Source of the DNA: Granulicatella sp041433555
GTDB taxonomy: Bacteria; Bacillota; Bacilli; Lactobacillales; Aerococcaceae
DNA length: 34,729 bases
Assembly (NCBI RefSeq): GCF_041433555.1
Contig: NZ_JAPWBR010000020.1
Location: forward strand, 1 to 34,729
Direction: 5' to 3'
This document shows positions 15,090 to 24,162 of this stretch, piece after piece (the first letter of the stretch is position 1; the number at the start of each line of letters is the position of its first letter). The notes under the pieces are model-generated. The model did not search any database, had not been told where the DNA came from, and saw only the letters and a list, made by a program, of their open reading frames with translations. Made by a program: the position numbers and the translations under genes.

Positions 15090-16559
15090 ATGGAAAATAC
15101 AGGGATTCATAGAGCGAAAACGTGGCAAATGGCGTTGTTTGCTTTGAATAATACATCAACAAACTTATGGCTAGTTCTTTTGAACTTCGTTGCCTACTAT
15201 TTAACAGGTTACGTTGGGGTAGCGGTAGTAATGGCTACTTCTGTAATGACATTTATGCGTATTTGGGATGCGATTACTGACCCAATCGTTGGTTATATTG
15301 TAGATAAAACTGATGGAAAATTTGGTAAAAACCGTCCGTTTATGGCAGCTGGTAATATCGTGTTACTAATTACTACTTTCTTAATGTTCTTTACAACTCA
15401 CCATTTACCAGAACAATATAGATTCATTTATTTCTTAGTGATTTATTTAATTTACATTATCGGTTATACCTTACAAACAGTAGTAACAAAATCAGCTCAA
15501 AGCTGTTTAACAAACGATCCTAAACAACGTCCAACATTTGGTATCTACGATGGTATCTATAACGCTACATTATTCGCATTAGTACCAGGGTTTGTTGCTC
15601 AACACTTAGTGCCAAAATATGGTGGCTTTACTGCTGAATTATTCCAAGAGTTATGGTTGTATATCGCTCCTGTAACATTTATCTTCACTTGGTTAGCAAT
15701 CTTCGCGCTTAAAGATAAAGACCGTACAGAGTTCTTCGGTACTGGTGAACCTGTTAAAGTTACTTTCAGAGACTACTGGGATGTATTAAAAAATAACCGA
15801 GCTATCCAAATGCTAGTAGTATCTGCATCAACAGATAAATTAGCAGCTTTGGTTACTACTAATGCTACAGTATCGGTTATTATCTTTGGTATTATTTGTG
15901 GAAACTATAAATTACTTAATACATTTAACCAATATACATTAATTCCTAAGATTTTAATTATGATTCTTGGAGTTAAATTTATTGCACAAAAACTTGGACA
16001 AAGAAAAGCATTATTATTAGGTTCATGGGCTGGTATTATTCTTTATGGATTACTATTTGGGTTATTCTACGTAGCAGATCCTTCAACGTTCTCACTACCT
16101 GGAGCTGAAGGGTTCACAGGATTATCATTCTTCACAATTGCGTTCTTAACATTATTTATCTTAGCTCAAGGTGCGAATGGTTTAGCAGGGACAATGGTAA
16201 TTCCTATGACAGCTGACTGTGCGGATTACGAAGTATATCGTTCAGGTCGTTACGTTCCTGGTTTGATGGGAACTTTATTCAGTGCAGTTGATAAAATTGT
16301 TTCTTCATTCGGTTCTGCATTTGTAGGTATCCTATGTGCGTCTATCGGTTTTACTGAACAATTACCTCAAGTCGATACACCATTAACACCAGAATTGAAA
16401 TTTATCGGTTTAGTGATGTTCTGTGGATTCGTTATATTTGGATACATCTGTAACATTATCGCAATGAAATTCTACCCATTAAACAAAGAGAAAATGGAAG
16501 AAATTCAAAGTGAAATCGCTCGTATCAAAGCTGAAACATTAGCAAAACAAAAAGCATAA
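15090..16559 (+). CDS. GPH-family sugar:cation symporter (glycoside/glucuronide uptake)
   Basis: This 489-aa membrane protein of the glycoside-pentoside-hexuronide family has about 12 transmembrane segments and the family motif DAITDPIVGYIVDKTDGKFG followed by KNRPFM. It imports a sugar or glycoside with a cation, without phosphorylation. Because beta-glucuronidase and the whole glucuronate pathway follow, a glucuronide is the probable cargo. AAGGAG precedes the start. The C-terminal tail is charged and cytoplasmic. No PTS or ABC transporter is present in this locus. Confidence 0.87.
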   Translation: MENTGIHRAKTWQMALFALNNTSTNLWLVLLNFVAYYLTGYVGVAVVMATSVMTFMRIWDAITDPIVGYIVDKTDGKFGKNRPFMAAGNIVLLITTFLMFFTTHHLPEQYRFIYFLVIYLIYIIGYTLQTVVTKSAQSCLTNDPKQRPTFGIYDGIYNATLFALVPGFVAQHLVPKYGGFTAELFQELWLYIAPVTFIFTWLAIFALKDKDRTEFFGTGEPVKVTFRDYWDVLKNNRAIQMLVVSASTDKLAALVTTNATVSVIIFGIICGNYKLLNTFNQYTLIPKILIMILGVKFIAQKLGQRKALLLGSWAGIILYGLLFGLFYVADPSTFSLPGAEGFTGLSFFTIAFLTLFILAQGANGLAGTMVIPMTADCADYEVYRSGRYVPGLMGTLFSAVDKIVSSFGSAFVGILCASIGFTEQLPQVDTPLTPELKFIGLVMFCGFVIFGYICNIIAMKFYPLNKEKMEEIQSEIARIKAETLAKQKA

Positions 16560-16568
16560 TTCATTAAC

Positions 16569-16596
16569 GCTCCGTAAGCTAAAGAGTTTACGGAGC
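16569..16596 (+). other. Stem-loop between symporter and GH3 gene
   Basis: GCTCCGTAA (16569-16577) and TTACGGAGC (16588-16596) form a perfect 9-bp stem. Only a weak T-rich stretch follows, so it is more likely a message-stability or partial-termination element than a full terminator. Confidence 0.6.
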
Positions 16597-16617
16597 TTCA
16601 TTATAGGAGGAAGTAAA

Positions 16618-18342
16618 ATGGCAAGATTAGTAGATTTATCCAAAAAACCTTACAACTTGAACCCAAACCAAATTGAGTGGGTTGAGTCAACCATTAAAGG
16701 CATGTCGGATGAAGAAAAAGTGGGACAGTTATTTACAAACTTGTTCTTTTTCGGAGGGGATGCTTTTAGCGGAAACAATTTAAGCAATAAAGAGATTCTA
16801 GAAAAATATCATATCGGCGGTGTTCGTTATATGAACGGTAGCCCTGAAGATGTTCAAGGGTTGATTAATGATCTTCAATCTCAAACAAAAATCCCATTAT
16901 TAGTGGCAGCTAACTGCGATTCTGGTGGTGACGGTGCCGTTAAAGGTGGTACTTATATTTCTTCAGGTGCTCAATCTGAAGCAAGTCGTGATCCTTGGGT
17001 TCCTTATCATGCAGGACTAGTATCTGCTCGTGAAGAGACTGCTCTTGGGGTAAACGTAAACTTTGACCCATGTGTGGACATTTTACAAAACTGGAGAAAT
17101 ACAATCGTTAATACACGTGCGTACGGAACTACTGCAGAAGATGTTATTAAATATACAAACGCGTATGTAGAAGGTCTAAAATCCGAACGTGAAGTAGTTT
17201 GCTGTGTGAAACACTTCCCTGGAGATGGAACTGAAGAACGTGACCAACACTTAATTTTAGGTGTGAATGAATTATCAGTAGAAGAGTGGGATAATTCATT
17301 TGGTAAAGTGTATCGCAACCATATTGAAAATGGTGTTGAAATGATTATGGCAGGACATATCGCATTGCCTGAATATCAAAAAGCACTTCGTCCAGGTCTT
17401 GAAGATAAAGATGTTATGCCAGCAACACTTGCTGAAGAATTAATTCAAGATTTACTAAAAGAAAAACTAGATTTCAACGGAATGGTGATTACAGATGCCA
17501 GCCACATGTTAGGAATGACAAGTGCTATGCGTCGTGAGGATTATGTTCCAGGAGCAATTGCTGCAGGATGTGACATGTTCTTATTCTTCAACAATATGGA
17601 AGAAGACTTTAACTTCATGTTAAAAGGATATCACAATGGAGTCATTACTGAAGAACGTATGACAGATGCTCTTCGTCGTATTTTAGGATTGAAAGCAAAA
17701 TTAAATCTTCCTGAAAAACAAGCAAACGGAACATTGTTAAAAGCTAAGAAAGAGTTAGAAGTTATTGGTTGTGCTGAACACTTAGAATGGCAAAAAGAAG
17801 CGGCTGACCGCGGAATCACTCTTGTTAAAGATACGCAACAAAACTTACCGATTAATCCAGTGGATCATAAACGCGTACGCTTGTATTACTTAGAGGGTGA
17901 AAAAGGTGGAATCATGGCTAATGATGATTCAGTTTTAAACCGCTTCGTAGATGAATTAACTAGTCGTGGATATGAAGTAACGGTTAATGATGGAAATAGT
18001 CGTATCAAAGGGCGTACACTAGAGTATAGAGATACAGTTGATTTAGCATTAGTAGTTGCGAATGTGATTGGATATGGTGCGCAAAATAACTACCGCATCC
18101 AATGGAAAACAGCAATGTCGAATGAGGTTCCTTGGTATGTACATGAAGCACCGACAGTATTTGTGTCTACAAACTTTACAACTCATTTACATGATGCAAC
18201 AATGGTTAAAACATTTGTGAATGCTTACCATGGTAATGAGAATACAGTGAAAACTGTAATCGATAAACTTGAAGGGAAATCTGAATTTAAGGGAAATCCT
18301 AATGAGTTAGTGTGGACAGAGAAATGGCAAGCTAAACTATAG
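16618..18342 (+). CDS. Cytoplasmic GH3 glycosidase, NagZ-like beta-N-acetylhexosaminidase
   Basis: This 574-aa family 3 glycoside hydrolase has an N-terminal barrel and a C-terminal GH3_C-like domain (from about 390). The nucleophile is D293 in MVITDASHMLG. KHFPGDG (198-204) and D209-Q-H211 match the Asp-His acid/base dyad of NagZ-type N-acetylglucosaminidases, although the usual KHFPGHG reads KHFPGDG here. No signal peptide is seen, so it acts inside the cell on imported material. Next to beta-glucuronidase this suggests sequential removal of glucuronate and N-acetylhexosamine from host glycosaminoglycan fragments. Beta-glucosidase activity is the alternative. Confidence 0.8.
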   Translation: MARLVDLSKKPYNLNPNQIEWVESTIKGMSDEEKVGQLFTNLFFFGGDAFSGNNLSNKEILEKYHIGGVRYMNGSPEDVQGLINDLQSQTKIPLLVAANCDSGGDGAVKGGTYISSGAQSEASRDPWVPYHAGLVSAREETALGVNVNFDPCVDILQNWRNTIVNTRAYGTTAEDVIKYTNAYVEGLKSEREVVCCVKHFPGDGTEERDQHLILGVNELSVEEWDNSFGKVYRNHIENGVEMIMAGHIALPEYQKALRPGLEDKDVMPATLAEELIQDLLKEKLDFNGMVITDASHMLGMTSAMRREDYVPGAIAAGCDMFLFFNNMEEDFNFMLKGYHNGVITEERMTDALRRILGLKAKLNLPEKQANGTLLKAKKELEVIGCAEHLEWQKEAADRGITLVKDTQQNLPINPVDHKRVRLYYLEGEKGGIMANDDSVLNRFVDELTSRGYEVTVNDGNSRIKGRTLEYRDTVDLALVVANVIGYGAQNNYRIQWKTAMSNEVPWYVHEAPTVFVSTNFTTHLHDATMVKTFVNAYHGNENTVKTVIDKLEGKSEFKGNPNELVWTEKWQAKL

Positions 18343-18357
18343 AAAGAGGGATGGTTC

Positions 18358-20160
18358 ATGTTATATCCAGTTTTAAATACTAAGAGAAAACGTTATTCGT
18401 TAGATGGGATTTGGAACTTTAAACAAGGTGAATACGCTCCAGGAGTGGATGCGCGCCTTTCTGCTGAAGAGCTAATGGTGGTACCAAGTTCATTCAACGA
18501 TGTAGCAGTTGACTCTGAGAAAAGATACTTTATTGGAGATAGTTGGTATGAACGTACATTTGCGGTGCCTTCTTTCGATCCAGATGAAGAATTAGTACTT
18601 CGTTTTGGTTCAGTAACACATCAAGCAAAGGTTTATGTGAATGGGCAATTGATAGGAGAGCATGTCGGTGGATTTACACCTTTTGAAGTTCGTATTCCTG
18701 AAGAATTGACAAACAGGAATGAGTTATTAATTAGCGTTTGCGCAAACAACATTTTAGACCATACGACTTTACCGGTCGGAAATTATTCAGAAGAAGTGTT
18801 GCCAGACGGTAGCGTGAAGAAAAAAGTAGTCGAGAACTTTGACTTCTTTAATTACGCGGGTATTCAACGTCCTGTTCAATTATTAGTCCTTCCAAAAGCG
18901 CGTATCGAAGATATTGTAGTGACTTACGATGTTCATGATAATGATGCGACTGTGAAGGTAGCGGTAGAACATACTGCTACTGGTGGAACCGCAAAAGTAA
19001 CCCTTTTAGACGAAAATGGTGAAGTTGTGGCTAAAGGCGAAGCAGGTTCTGAACTAGAAATTGCCAATGTTCGTCGCTGGGAAGTACTAGATGCGTATCT
19101 TTATACAGCAAAAGTCGAATTATTTGCTGGAGAAGAGTTAGTGGATGAATACGAAGAACTCTTTGGGGCTCGTACGATTCGTGTTGAGAATGGTCAATTC
19201 TTGGTAAACGATAAACCAGTATATTTCAAAGGTTTCGGTAAACATGAAGATAGTTACGTAAATGGACGTGGTTTCAATGAAGCCCTAAACTTAATGGACT
19301 TAAATTTAATGAAGAGCATTGGAGCAAACTCATTCAGAACGTCCCATTATCCATACTCAGAAGAGATGATGCGCTTATCTGACCGAATGGGATTCTTGGT
19401 CATTGATGAAGTACCGGCAGTAGGTTTATTTGCAAACTTCACAGCAGCTTTAGATTTAGTGGGTGGAGGTAAAAACTCACTTAAAACATGGGAATTCTAT
19501 GAAACAATGGAAAATCATAAATTAGTACTTAGAGAATTAGTAGCTAGAGATAAAAACCATGCATGTGTAGTTTTATGGAGTGTTGCAAATGAACCTGATG
19601 GAGCAGGAGAAGGTGCTGATAAGTACTTTGAACCATTAGTGAAATATGTGAAAGAGTTGGACCCACAAAAACGACCAACAACCGTAGTGAACATTATGAT
19701 GGCTACTCCAGAGCGTGACTTAATTTCGCCATATATCGATGTACTTTGCTTAAATCGTTACTTTGGGTGGTATGTGAACCATGGTGACATTGAAGGAGCT
19801 CGAGTGGGGCTTCGTAATGAGTTGCTAAAATGGCAAGAAAAGTATCCAGATAAACCAATCATTATGACAGAATATGGTGCGGATACACTACCTGGATATC
19901 ATTCAAACTGGGATGTTCCTTATACGGAAGAGTATCAAGAACGATTCCATCAAATGAATCATGAAGTGTTTGATGAACTCGAAAACTTTGTGGGTGAACA
20001 TGTTTGGAACTTTGCGGACTTTGAGACGAATAGTTATACACTAATTCGTATCCAAGGGAACCACAAAGGATTATTCACAAGGGATAGAAATCCAAAATCG
20101 ATCGTTAAATTATTTAGAAACCGTTGGAACTCTATTCCAAACTATCATTACAAAAAATAG
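18358..20160 (+). CDS. uidA: Beta-glucuronidase (GH2)
   Basis: This 600-aa cytoplasmic enzyme releases D-glucuronate from beta-glucuronides. Domain order is sugar-binding jelly roll (about 1-180), immunoglobulin-like domain (about 182-272) and catalytic barrel. Acid/base E412 lies in WSVANEPDG and nucleophile E505 in IIMTEYGADTLPG. N568-H-K570 in IRIQGNHKGLFTRD is the N-x-K motif that reads the carboxylate and separates glucuronidases from beta-galactosidases. Length matches E. coli GUS (603 aa). A loop of about 38 residues after EVPAVG corresponds to the loop that shapes small-glucuronide specificity. The AAAGAGGG site and 15-bp gap tie it to the GH3 gene. Confidence 0.93.
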   Translation: MLYPVLNTKRKRYSLDGIWNFKQGEYAPGVDARLSAEELMVVPSSFNDVAVDSEKRYFIGDSWYERTFAVPSFDPDEELVLRFGSVTHQAKVYVNGQLIGEHVGGFTPFEVRIPEELTNRNELLISVCANNILDHTTLPVGNYSEEVLPDGSVKKKVVENFDFFNYAGIQRPVQLLVLPKARIEDIVVTYDVHDNDATVKVAVEHTATGGTAKVTLLDENGEVVAKGEAGSELEIANVRRWEVLDAYLYTAKVELFAGEELVDEYEELFGARTIRVENGQFLVNDKPVYFKGFGKHEDSYVNGRGFNEALNLMDLNLMKSIGANSFRTSHYPYSEEMMRLSDRMGFLVIDEVPAVGLFANFTAALDLVGGGKNSLKTWEFYETMENHKLVLRELVARDKNHACVVLWSVANEPDGAGEGADKYFEPLVKYVKELDPQKRPTTVVNIMMATPERDLISPYIDVLCLNRYFGWYVNHGDIEGARVGLRNELLKWQEKYPDKPIIMTEYGADTLPGYHSNWDVPYTEEYQERFHQMNHEVFDELENFVGEHVWNFADFETNSYTLIRIQGNHKGLFTRDRNPKSIVKLFRNRWNSIPNYHYKK

Positions 20161-20167
20161 TAAGTAC

Positions 20168-20231
20168 TTTTCGAATGCTATTCTAATGGTTTGAGCTATA
20201 GGGTAAGAACTGTTAGAATAGGTTCGAAAAA
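20168..20231 (+). other. Long imperfect hairpin before the GntR gene
   Basis: CTATTCTAA (20178-20186) and TTAGAATAG (20213-20221) are perfect complements, and CTTTTCGAA with TTCGAAAAAG extends the stem outward with a small bulge. No T run follows, so a classical terminator is unlikely. It may process or stabilise the mRNA joining the GH2 and GntR genes, or be an operator. Confidence 0.55.
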
Positions 20232-20251
20232 GTGTCGAATGGGGAATAGAG

Positions 20252-20932
20252 ATGAGAGAAAAAACTGTTTCTTTAGTGGAACAAACCGCAAATCGAATTG
20301 TCGAATATTTTGAAAAGAATGATTTAAATGTTGGAGATAAGTTGCCAAATGAGTATACATTGGCTCAAGACTTAGAAGTGGGACGTAGTACGTTACGTGA
20401 AGCAGTGAAAATGCTAGTTTCAAAAAATATTTTGGAAGTTCGCCAGGGGTCAGGAACTTATATCACTAGTCTAACAGAGACTATTAAAGATCCTTTAGGT
20501 TTTGGTGAGATTGATAATCATATGAAACTAACTCAAGACTTGTTCGAGGTTCGTTTCTTAATCGAGCCACAAATGGCGAGTCTTGCTGCGCAACATATTA
20601 CGGATGAAGAAGTAGCTGTTTTAGAAAGACTTGAAAAGGCTTTGGAAAAAGAAATTCATTCAGAAGGAGATATCCATTTTAGATTGGATATTCAATTTCA
20701 TAGTGCGATTGCGGAAGCTAGTCGAAATGTGGCGATGCAACAACTTATTCCAATCATTATTCAATCGATTAAATTATATAATGATTTCTTCACGAGTGAG
20801 CAGAGCAAAGCGAACACTATTCGGGCTCATAGAGAGATTGTAAGAGCGATAAAGAAACGCGATGCAGTCGCAGCTAGAGATGCAATGTTACTACACTTGG
20901 CGGATAATCGTCGTACGTTATCTTATAACTAA
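20252..20932 (+). CDS. GntR-family regulator, FadR subgroup (hexuronate repressor candidate)
   Basis: This 226-aa regulator has an N-terminal winged helix-turn-helix (about 10-70, with the strong GntR motif VGRSTLREAVKMLVSKNILE and RQGSGTYI) and a C-terminal FCD ligand domain (about 95-215) whose metal/ligand residues are seen in RLDIQFHSAI, RAHREIV and LHLADN. FCD proteins of this kind (UxuR, ExuR, KdgR-like) sense hexuronates or their keto-acid products and repress catabolic genes. It sits between the glycosidase and the kdgA-uxaC operons, at the centre of the repeated TCATCTG motif. The ligand is inferred. Confidence 0.87.
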   Translation: MREKTVSLVEQTANRIVEYFEKNDLNVGDKLPNEYTLAQDLEVGRSTLREAVKMLVSKNILEVRQGSGTYITSLTETIKDPLGFGEIDNHMKLTQDLFEVRFLIEPQMASLAAQHITDEEVAVLERLEKALEKEIHSEGDIHFRLDIQFHSAIAEASRNVAMQQLIPIIIQSIKLYNDFFTSEQSKANTIRAHREIVRAIKKRDAVAARDAMLLHLADNRRTLSYN

Positions 20933-21022
20933 ATCATCTGACGAAATCGACGCTTAAAAACAGAATATTGTCATTGACACTAAAAGTCATCTGATGTATC
21001 ATAGAGATAACAGATGACTTTT
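20931..21022 (+). promoter_or_regulatory. kdgA operon promoter inside an inverted 12-mer operator
   Basis: TTGACA (20974-20979), a 17-bp spacer and TATCAT (20997-21002) make a good sigma-A promoter. AAAAGTCATCTG (20982-20993) lies in the spacer and its exact inverse CAGATGACTTTT (21011-21022) lies just after the start site; AAATCATCTGACG (20931) is a third copy upstream. A repressor binding both arms would cover the promoter. For transcripts coming from the GntR gene the same two arms form a stem followed by TTTTATTTTTTT, a terminator. Confidence 0.75.
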
Positions 21023-21050
21023 ATTTTTTTACTAAAAGGAGAAAAAGCTT

Positions 21051-21680
21051 ATGACAAGTGTATTAGAACAATTAAAACAAAACTATATTTTTGCAGTTAT
21101 ACGCGGGAAATCATCAGATGACGCAATTGAAATTTCAAAACACTCAGTGTTGGGTGGCATTAAAAATATTGAAGTGACTTATACAACACCAGATGCTTCA
21201 AAAGCTATTTCAGAATTAAAAGCATTCTATGCGAATGAGACAGAAGTAGTGATTGGTGCTGGGACGATTATGACGGTGGAATTAGCAAAAGAAGCTATTG
21301 CTGCTGGAGCAGAGTTTTTAGTAAGTCCTCATTATGATGCGCATATTCAAAAAGTCGCTCATGACGCTCATATCGATTACTTCCCAGGATGTGCAACAAC
21401 GACTGAAATCGTTCAAGCAATGAATGGCGGAGCAAAAATCATTAAACTATTCCCTGGGGGAGTGTTAGGACCTTCATTTATTAAAGATATTCATGGTCCG
21501 ATCCCACATGTGAATTTAATGCCTTCAGGTGGAGTTTCTCTTGCAAACATTAAAGAGTGGAAAGAAAAAGGTGCCGTTGCTGTCGGTGTCGGTAGTGCTC
21601 TTGGTGCAAAAGTTGCAACAGAAGGTTATGAAAGTGTCACACGCATTGCTAAAGAATTCGTCACCGCTTTGGAGGATTAA
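21051..21680 (+). CDS. kdgA: KDPG/KHG aldolase (2-keto-3-deoxy-6-phosphogluconate aldolase)
   Basis: This 209-aa class I aldolase splits 2-keto-3-deoxy-6-phosphogluconate into pyruvate and glyceraldehyde-3-phosphate, the last step of the pathway. The Schiff-base lysine is K132 in KIIKLFPGG and the catalytic glutamate is E41 in KNIEVTYTT; phosphate and substrate loops are GAGTIM and PSGGVSLANI. Length matches Eda. An AAAAGGAG site precedes the ATG. It is the first gene after the 20974 promoter and is followed 2 bp later by uxaC, so the pathway order on the DNA does not follow the reaction order. Confidence 0.92.
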   Translation: MTSVLEQLKQNYIFAVIRGKSSDDAIEISKHSVLGGIKNIEVTYTTPDASKAISELKAFYANETEVVIGAGTIMTVELAKEAIAAGAEFLVSPHYDAHIQKVAHDAHIDYFPGCATTTEIVQAMNGGAKIIKLFPGGVLGPSFIKDIHGPIPHVNLMPSGGVSLANIKEWKEKGAVAVGVGSALGAKVATEGYESVTRIAKEFVTALED

Positions 21681-21682
21681 TC

Positions 21683-23086
21683 ATGACTTTTAATCGTAAA
21701 AATTTTTTACTACAAAGTAAAGTGGCAGAAGACTTATACCGATTGGTTGAAAAACTTCCAATCGAAGACTTCCACTGTCACTTATCTCCTCAAGAAATTT
21801 TTGAGGATAAGCCATTTGAGAATGCTGTACAAGTATGGCTCGGTGGAGATCACTATAAATGGCGTTTGATGCGTGCAAATGGCGTGAGTGAACGTTTGAT
21901 TACAGGGGATGCAACTCCTGAAGAAAAATTTGAAGCTTGGGCAAAAACGTTGGCTAAAGCTTTTGGAAATCCTTTATATCACTGGAGCCATTTGGAACTA
22001 AAACAAGTTTTTGGCATTGATGACTATGTCACTCCAGATAATTGGAAAATGATTTATGACCGTATGAATCAAACAATTGTAGAGGAGCAATTGAGTCCTA
22101 GAAAATTGATTAAACGTTCAAATGTAGAATTTATTGGAACAACTGACCATCCGCTTGATTCTCTCGAATGGCATCAAAAGATTGCAGAAGATGTCTCTTT
22201 TGATACAGTTGTCGCACCAACATTCCGTCCGGATGAAGCCTTTGTGTCACATCCAAAATTCGCTAGCTTTGTGACTAGATTACAAGAAGTAACTGGTGCA
22301 GAAGTTCGTTCGTTTGATAGCTTTGTGGAAGCTTTAGAACAACGTATCGAATTCTTTGTGGCAAACGGATGTAAAGCAAGTGATATTAGTTTTGGAGAAA
22401 TCTTGTATAAGAGAGCTTCAACAGAAGAGTTAGATGCAGTATTAGCAAAAGTGATTCGTGGAGAAGTACCTACTCTTGAAGAAATTCAACAATGGCAAAC
22501 AGAAGTGTTTATTGCCTTATGTGGGTTATACAAGAAACACCACCTAGTAACACAAGTTCACTTTGGGGCAGTCCGAGATACAAACCGTAAGTATTTTGAA
22601 AAAATTGGGGTAGATTCAGGCTTTGACTCAACAGGAGATCAAACGCATCTAGCACTGGCTTTAAACCAATTATTAAATGCATTAGAAGAATCGAATCGTC
22701 TTCCAAAATGTATTTTTTATAACTTAAATCCATCGTACAACGATATTTTGGCCAATACACTAGCCAACTTCCAAGCAAACGAAGAAGGAATTAGAGGTCG
22801 TTTACAATTTGGTGCAGCTTGGTGGTTCTCTGATACTGAAAAAGGAATGAGAGAACAAATGCTAGTCTTAGCAAATCAAAGCTTATTATGGAATTTTGTG
22901 GGAATGCTGACTGATTCAAGAAGCTTCTTATCGTATCAGAGACATGATTACTTCCGTCGTATCTTAGTCTCACTTGTTACTGAATGGATTGAAAGTGGTC
23001 GAATCCCTTATGACGAAAAATTAATTATAGAATTCTTAGAAGCAATTTGCTATAAAAATGCTAAAGAATTTTTTGAATTGAATTAA
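21683..23086 (+). CDS. uxaC: Glucuronate isomerase (uronate isomerase)
   Basis: This 467-aa enzyme converts D-glucuronate to D-fructuronate (and galacturonate to tagaturonate). It is an amidohydrolase-fold protein; the metal motif is IEDFHCHLSPQEIFEDKPF (about residues 27-45), with further family blocks GGDHYKWRLMRANGV, TTDHPLDSLEWH, and RQH-like YQRHDYFRR near the C-terminus. Length fits UxaC. The start lies 2 bp after kdgA, with GGAGGATT overlapping the kdgA end, so expression is coupled. It takes the glucuronate set free by beta-glucuronidase. Confidence 0.93.
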   Translation: MTFNRKNFLLQSKVAEDLYRLVEKLPIEDFHCHLSPQEIFEDKPFENAVQVWLGGDHYKWRLMRANGVSERLITGDATPEEKFEAWAKTLAKAFGNPLYHWSHLELKQVFGIDDYVTPDNWKMIYDRMNQTIVEEQLSPRKLIKRSNVEFIGTTDHPLDSLEWHQKIAEDVSFDTVVAPTFRPDEAFVSHPKFASFVTRLQEVTGAEVRSFDSFVEALEQRIEFFVANGCKASDISFGEILYKRASTEELDAVLAKVIRGEVPTLEEIQQWQTEVFIALCGLYKKHHLVTQVHFGAVRDTNRKYFEKIGVDSGFDSTGDQTHLALALNQLLNALEESNRLPKCIFYNLNPSYNDILANTLANFQANEEGIRGRLQFGAAWWFSDTEKGMREQMLVLANQSLLWNFVGMLTDSRSFLSYQRHDYFRRILVSLVTEWIESGRIPYDEKLIIEFLEAICYKNAKEFFELN

Positions 23087-23099
23087 AGGAGGAATAAAA

Positions 23100-24152
23100 A
23101 TGGAAATGACATTCCGTTGGTATGGACATGATGATCAGGTAACTCTAGAGAATATTAGACAAATCCCTGGTATGAAAGGAATTGTAACAGCAATTTATGA
23201 TGTGCCAGTTGGGGAAGTGTGGAGTCGTGAACGTATTCGTCAATTAAAACAAGACGTTGAAGCTTCAGGATTAAAATTATCTGTAATTGAAAGTGTTCCA
23301 GTTCATGAGGATATCAAACTTGGGAAACCAACAAGAGATCATTTAATTGATAACTATATTCAAACTATTAAAAACTTAGGAGCTGAAGGTGTTAACATTG
23401 TATGTTATAACTTCATGCCAGTATTTGACTGGACACGAACTGACTTAGCGTATGATCTTCCAGATGGTTCTAATGCATTAATCTTCGATGAAGAAGTGGC
23501 TAAGAAAATGGACCCTGTAAAAGGGGAATTATCACTGCCAGGTTGGGATTCAAGTTATACAAAAGATGAAATGAAAGCTATCATGGATGAGTATTCTAAA
23601 GTAGACGAAGAAAAACTTTGGGAACATTTAGAGTACTTCATTAAACGTGTCATTCCAGCCGCTGAAGAAGCTGGTGTGAAAATGGCAATCCATCCTGATG
23701 ACCCACCTTATAGCATCTTTGGATTACCTCGTATCATTACTTGCAAAGAAAATCTTGTAAGATTTGTAGAATTATATGATAGCCCAAATAATGGAGTAAC
23801 CGTTTGTGTAGGGTCATATGCTTCTGATCCAAACAACGATGCTGTTGAAATGTTAAAAGAAATGTTAAAACGTAATCGTGTAAACTTTATGCATGCTCGT
23901 AACATTCGTTTAACAGGAAAAGGTAAATCATTTGAAGAATCAGCACACCCAACAGAATACGGTTCAATTGATATGTATGAAGTGGTGAAAGCTCTTCACG
24001 ATGCAAATTGGGAAGGACCAATTCGTCCAGACCATGGCCGTATGATTTGGGGAGAAACAGGTCGTCCAGGATATGGATTATTTGACCGTGCTCTAGGAGC
24101 TACTTACCTTCACGGTTTAGCTGAAGCCGTAGCCAAAAATGCAAAACAATAG
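23100..24152 (+). CDS. uxuA: Mannonate dehydratase
   Basis: This 350-aa TIM-barrel enzyme dehydrates D-mannonate to 2-keto-3-deoxygluconate. Characteristic blocks are TFRWYGHDDQVTLENIRQIPG at the start, KMAIHPDDPP with a metal histidine, VCVGSY, FMHARNIRLTG and the C-terminal RPDHGRMIWGE, which carries metal and catalytic residues. AAAGGAGG precedes the ATG. It lies 13 bp after uxaC and 10 bp before uxuB. Length is in the short form of about 350 residues usual in Firmicutes. Confidence 0.93.
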   Translation: MEMTFRWYGHDDQVTLENIRQIPGMKGIVTAIYDVPVGEVWSRERIRQLKQDVEASGLKLSVIESVPVHEDIKLGKPTRDHLIDNYIQTIKNLGAEGVNIVCYNFMPVFDWTRTDLAYDLPDGSNALIFDEEVAKKMDPVKGELSLPGWDSSYTKDEMKAIMDEYSKVDEEKLWEHLEYFIKRVIPAAEEAGVKMAIHPDDPPYSIFGLPRIITCKENLVRFVELYDSPNNGVTVCVGSYASDPNNDAVEMLKEMLKRNRVNFMHARNIRLTGKGKSFEESAHPTEYGSIDMYEVVKALHDANWEGPIRPDHGRMIWGETGRPGYGLFDRALGATYLHGLAEAVAKNAKQ

Positions 24153-24162
24153 GAGAAAAACG

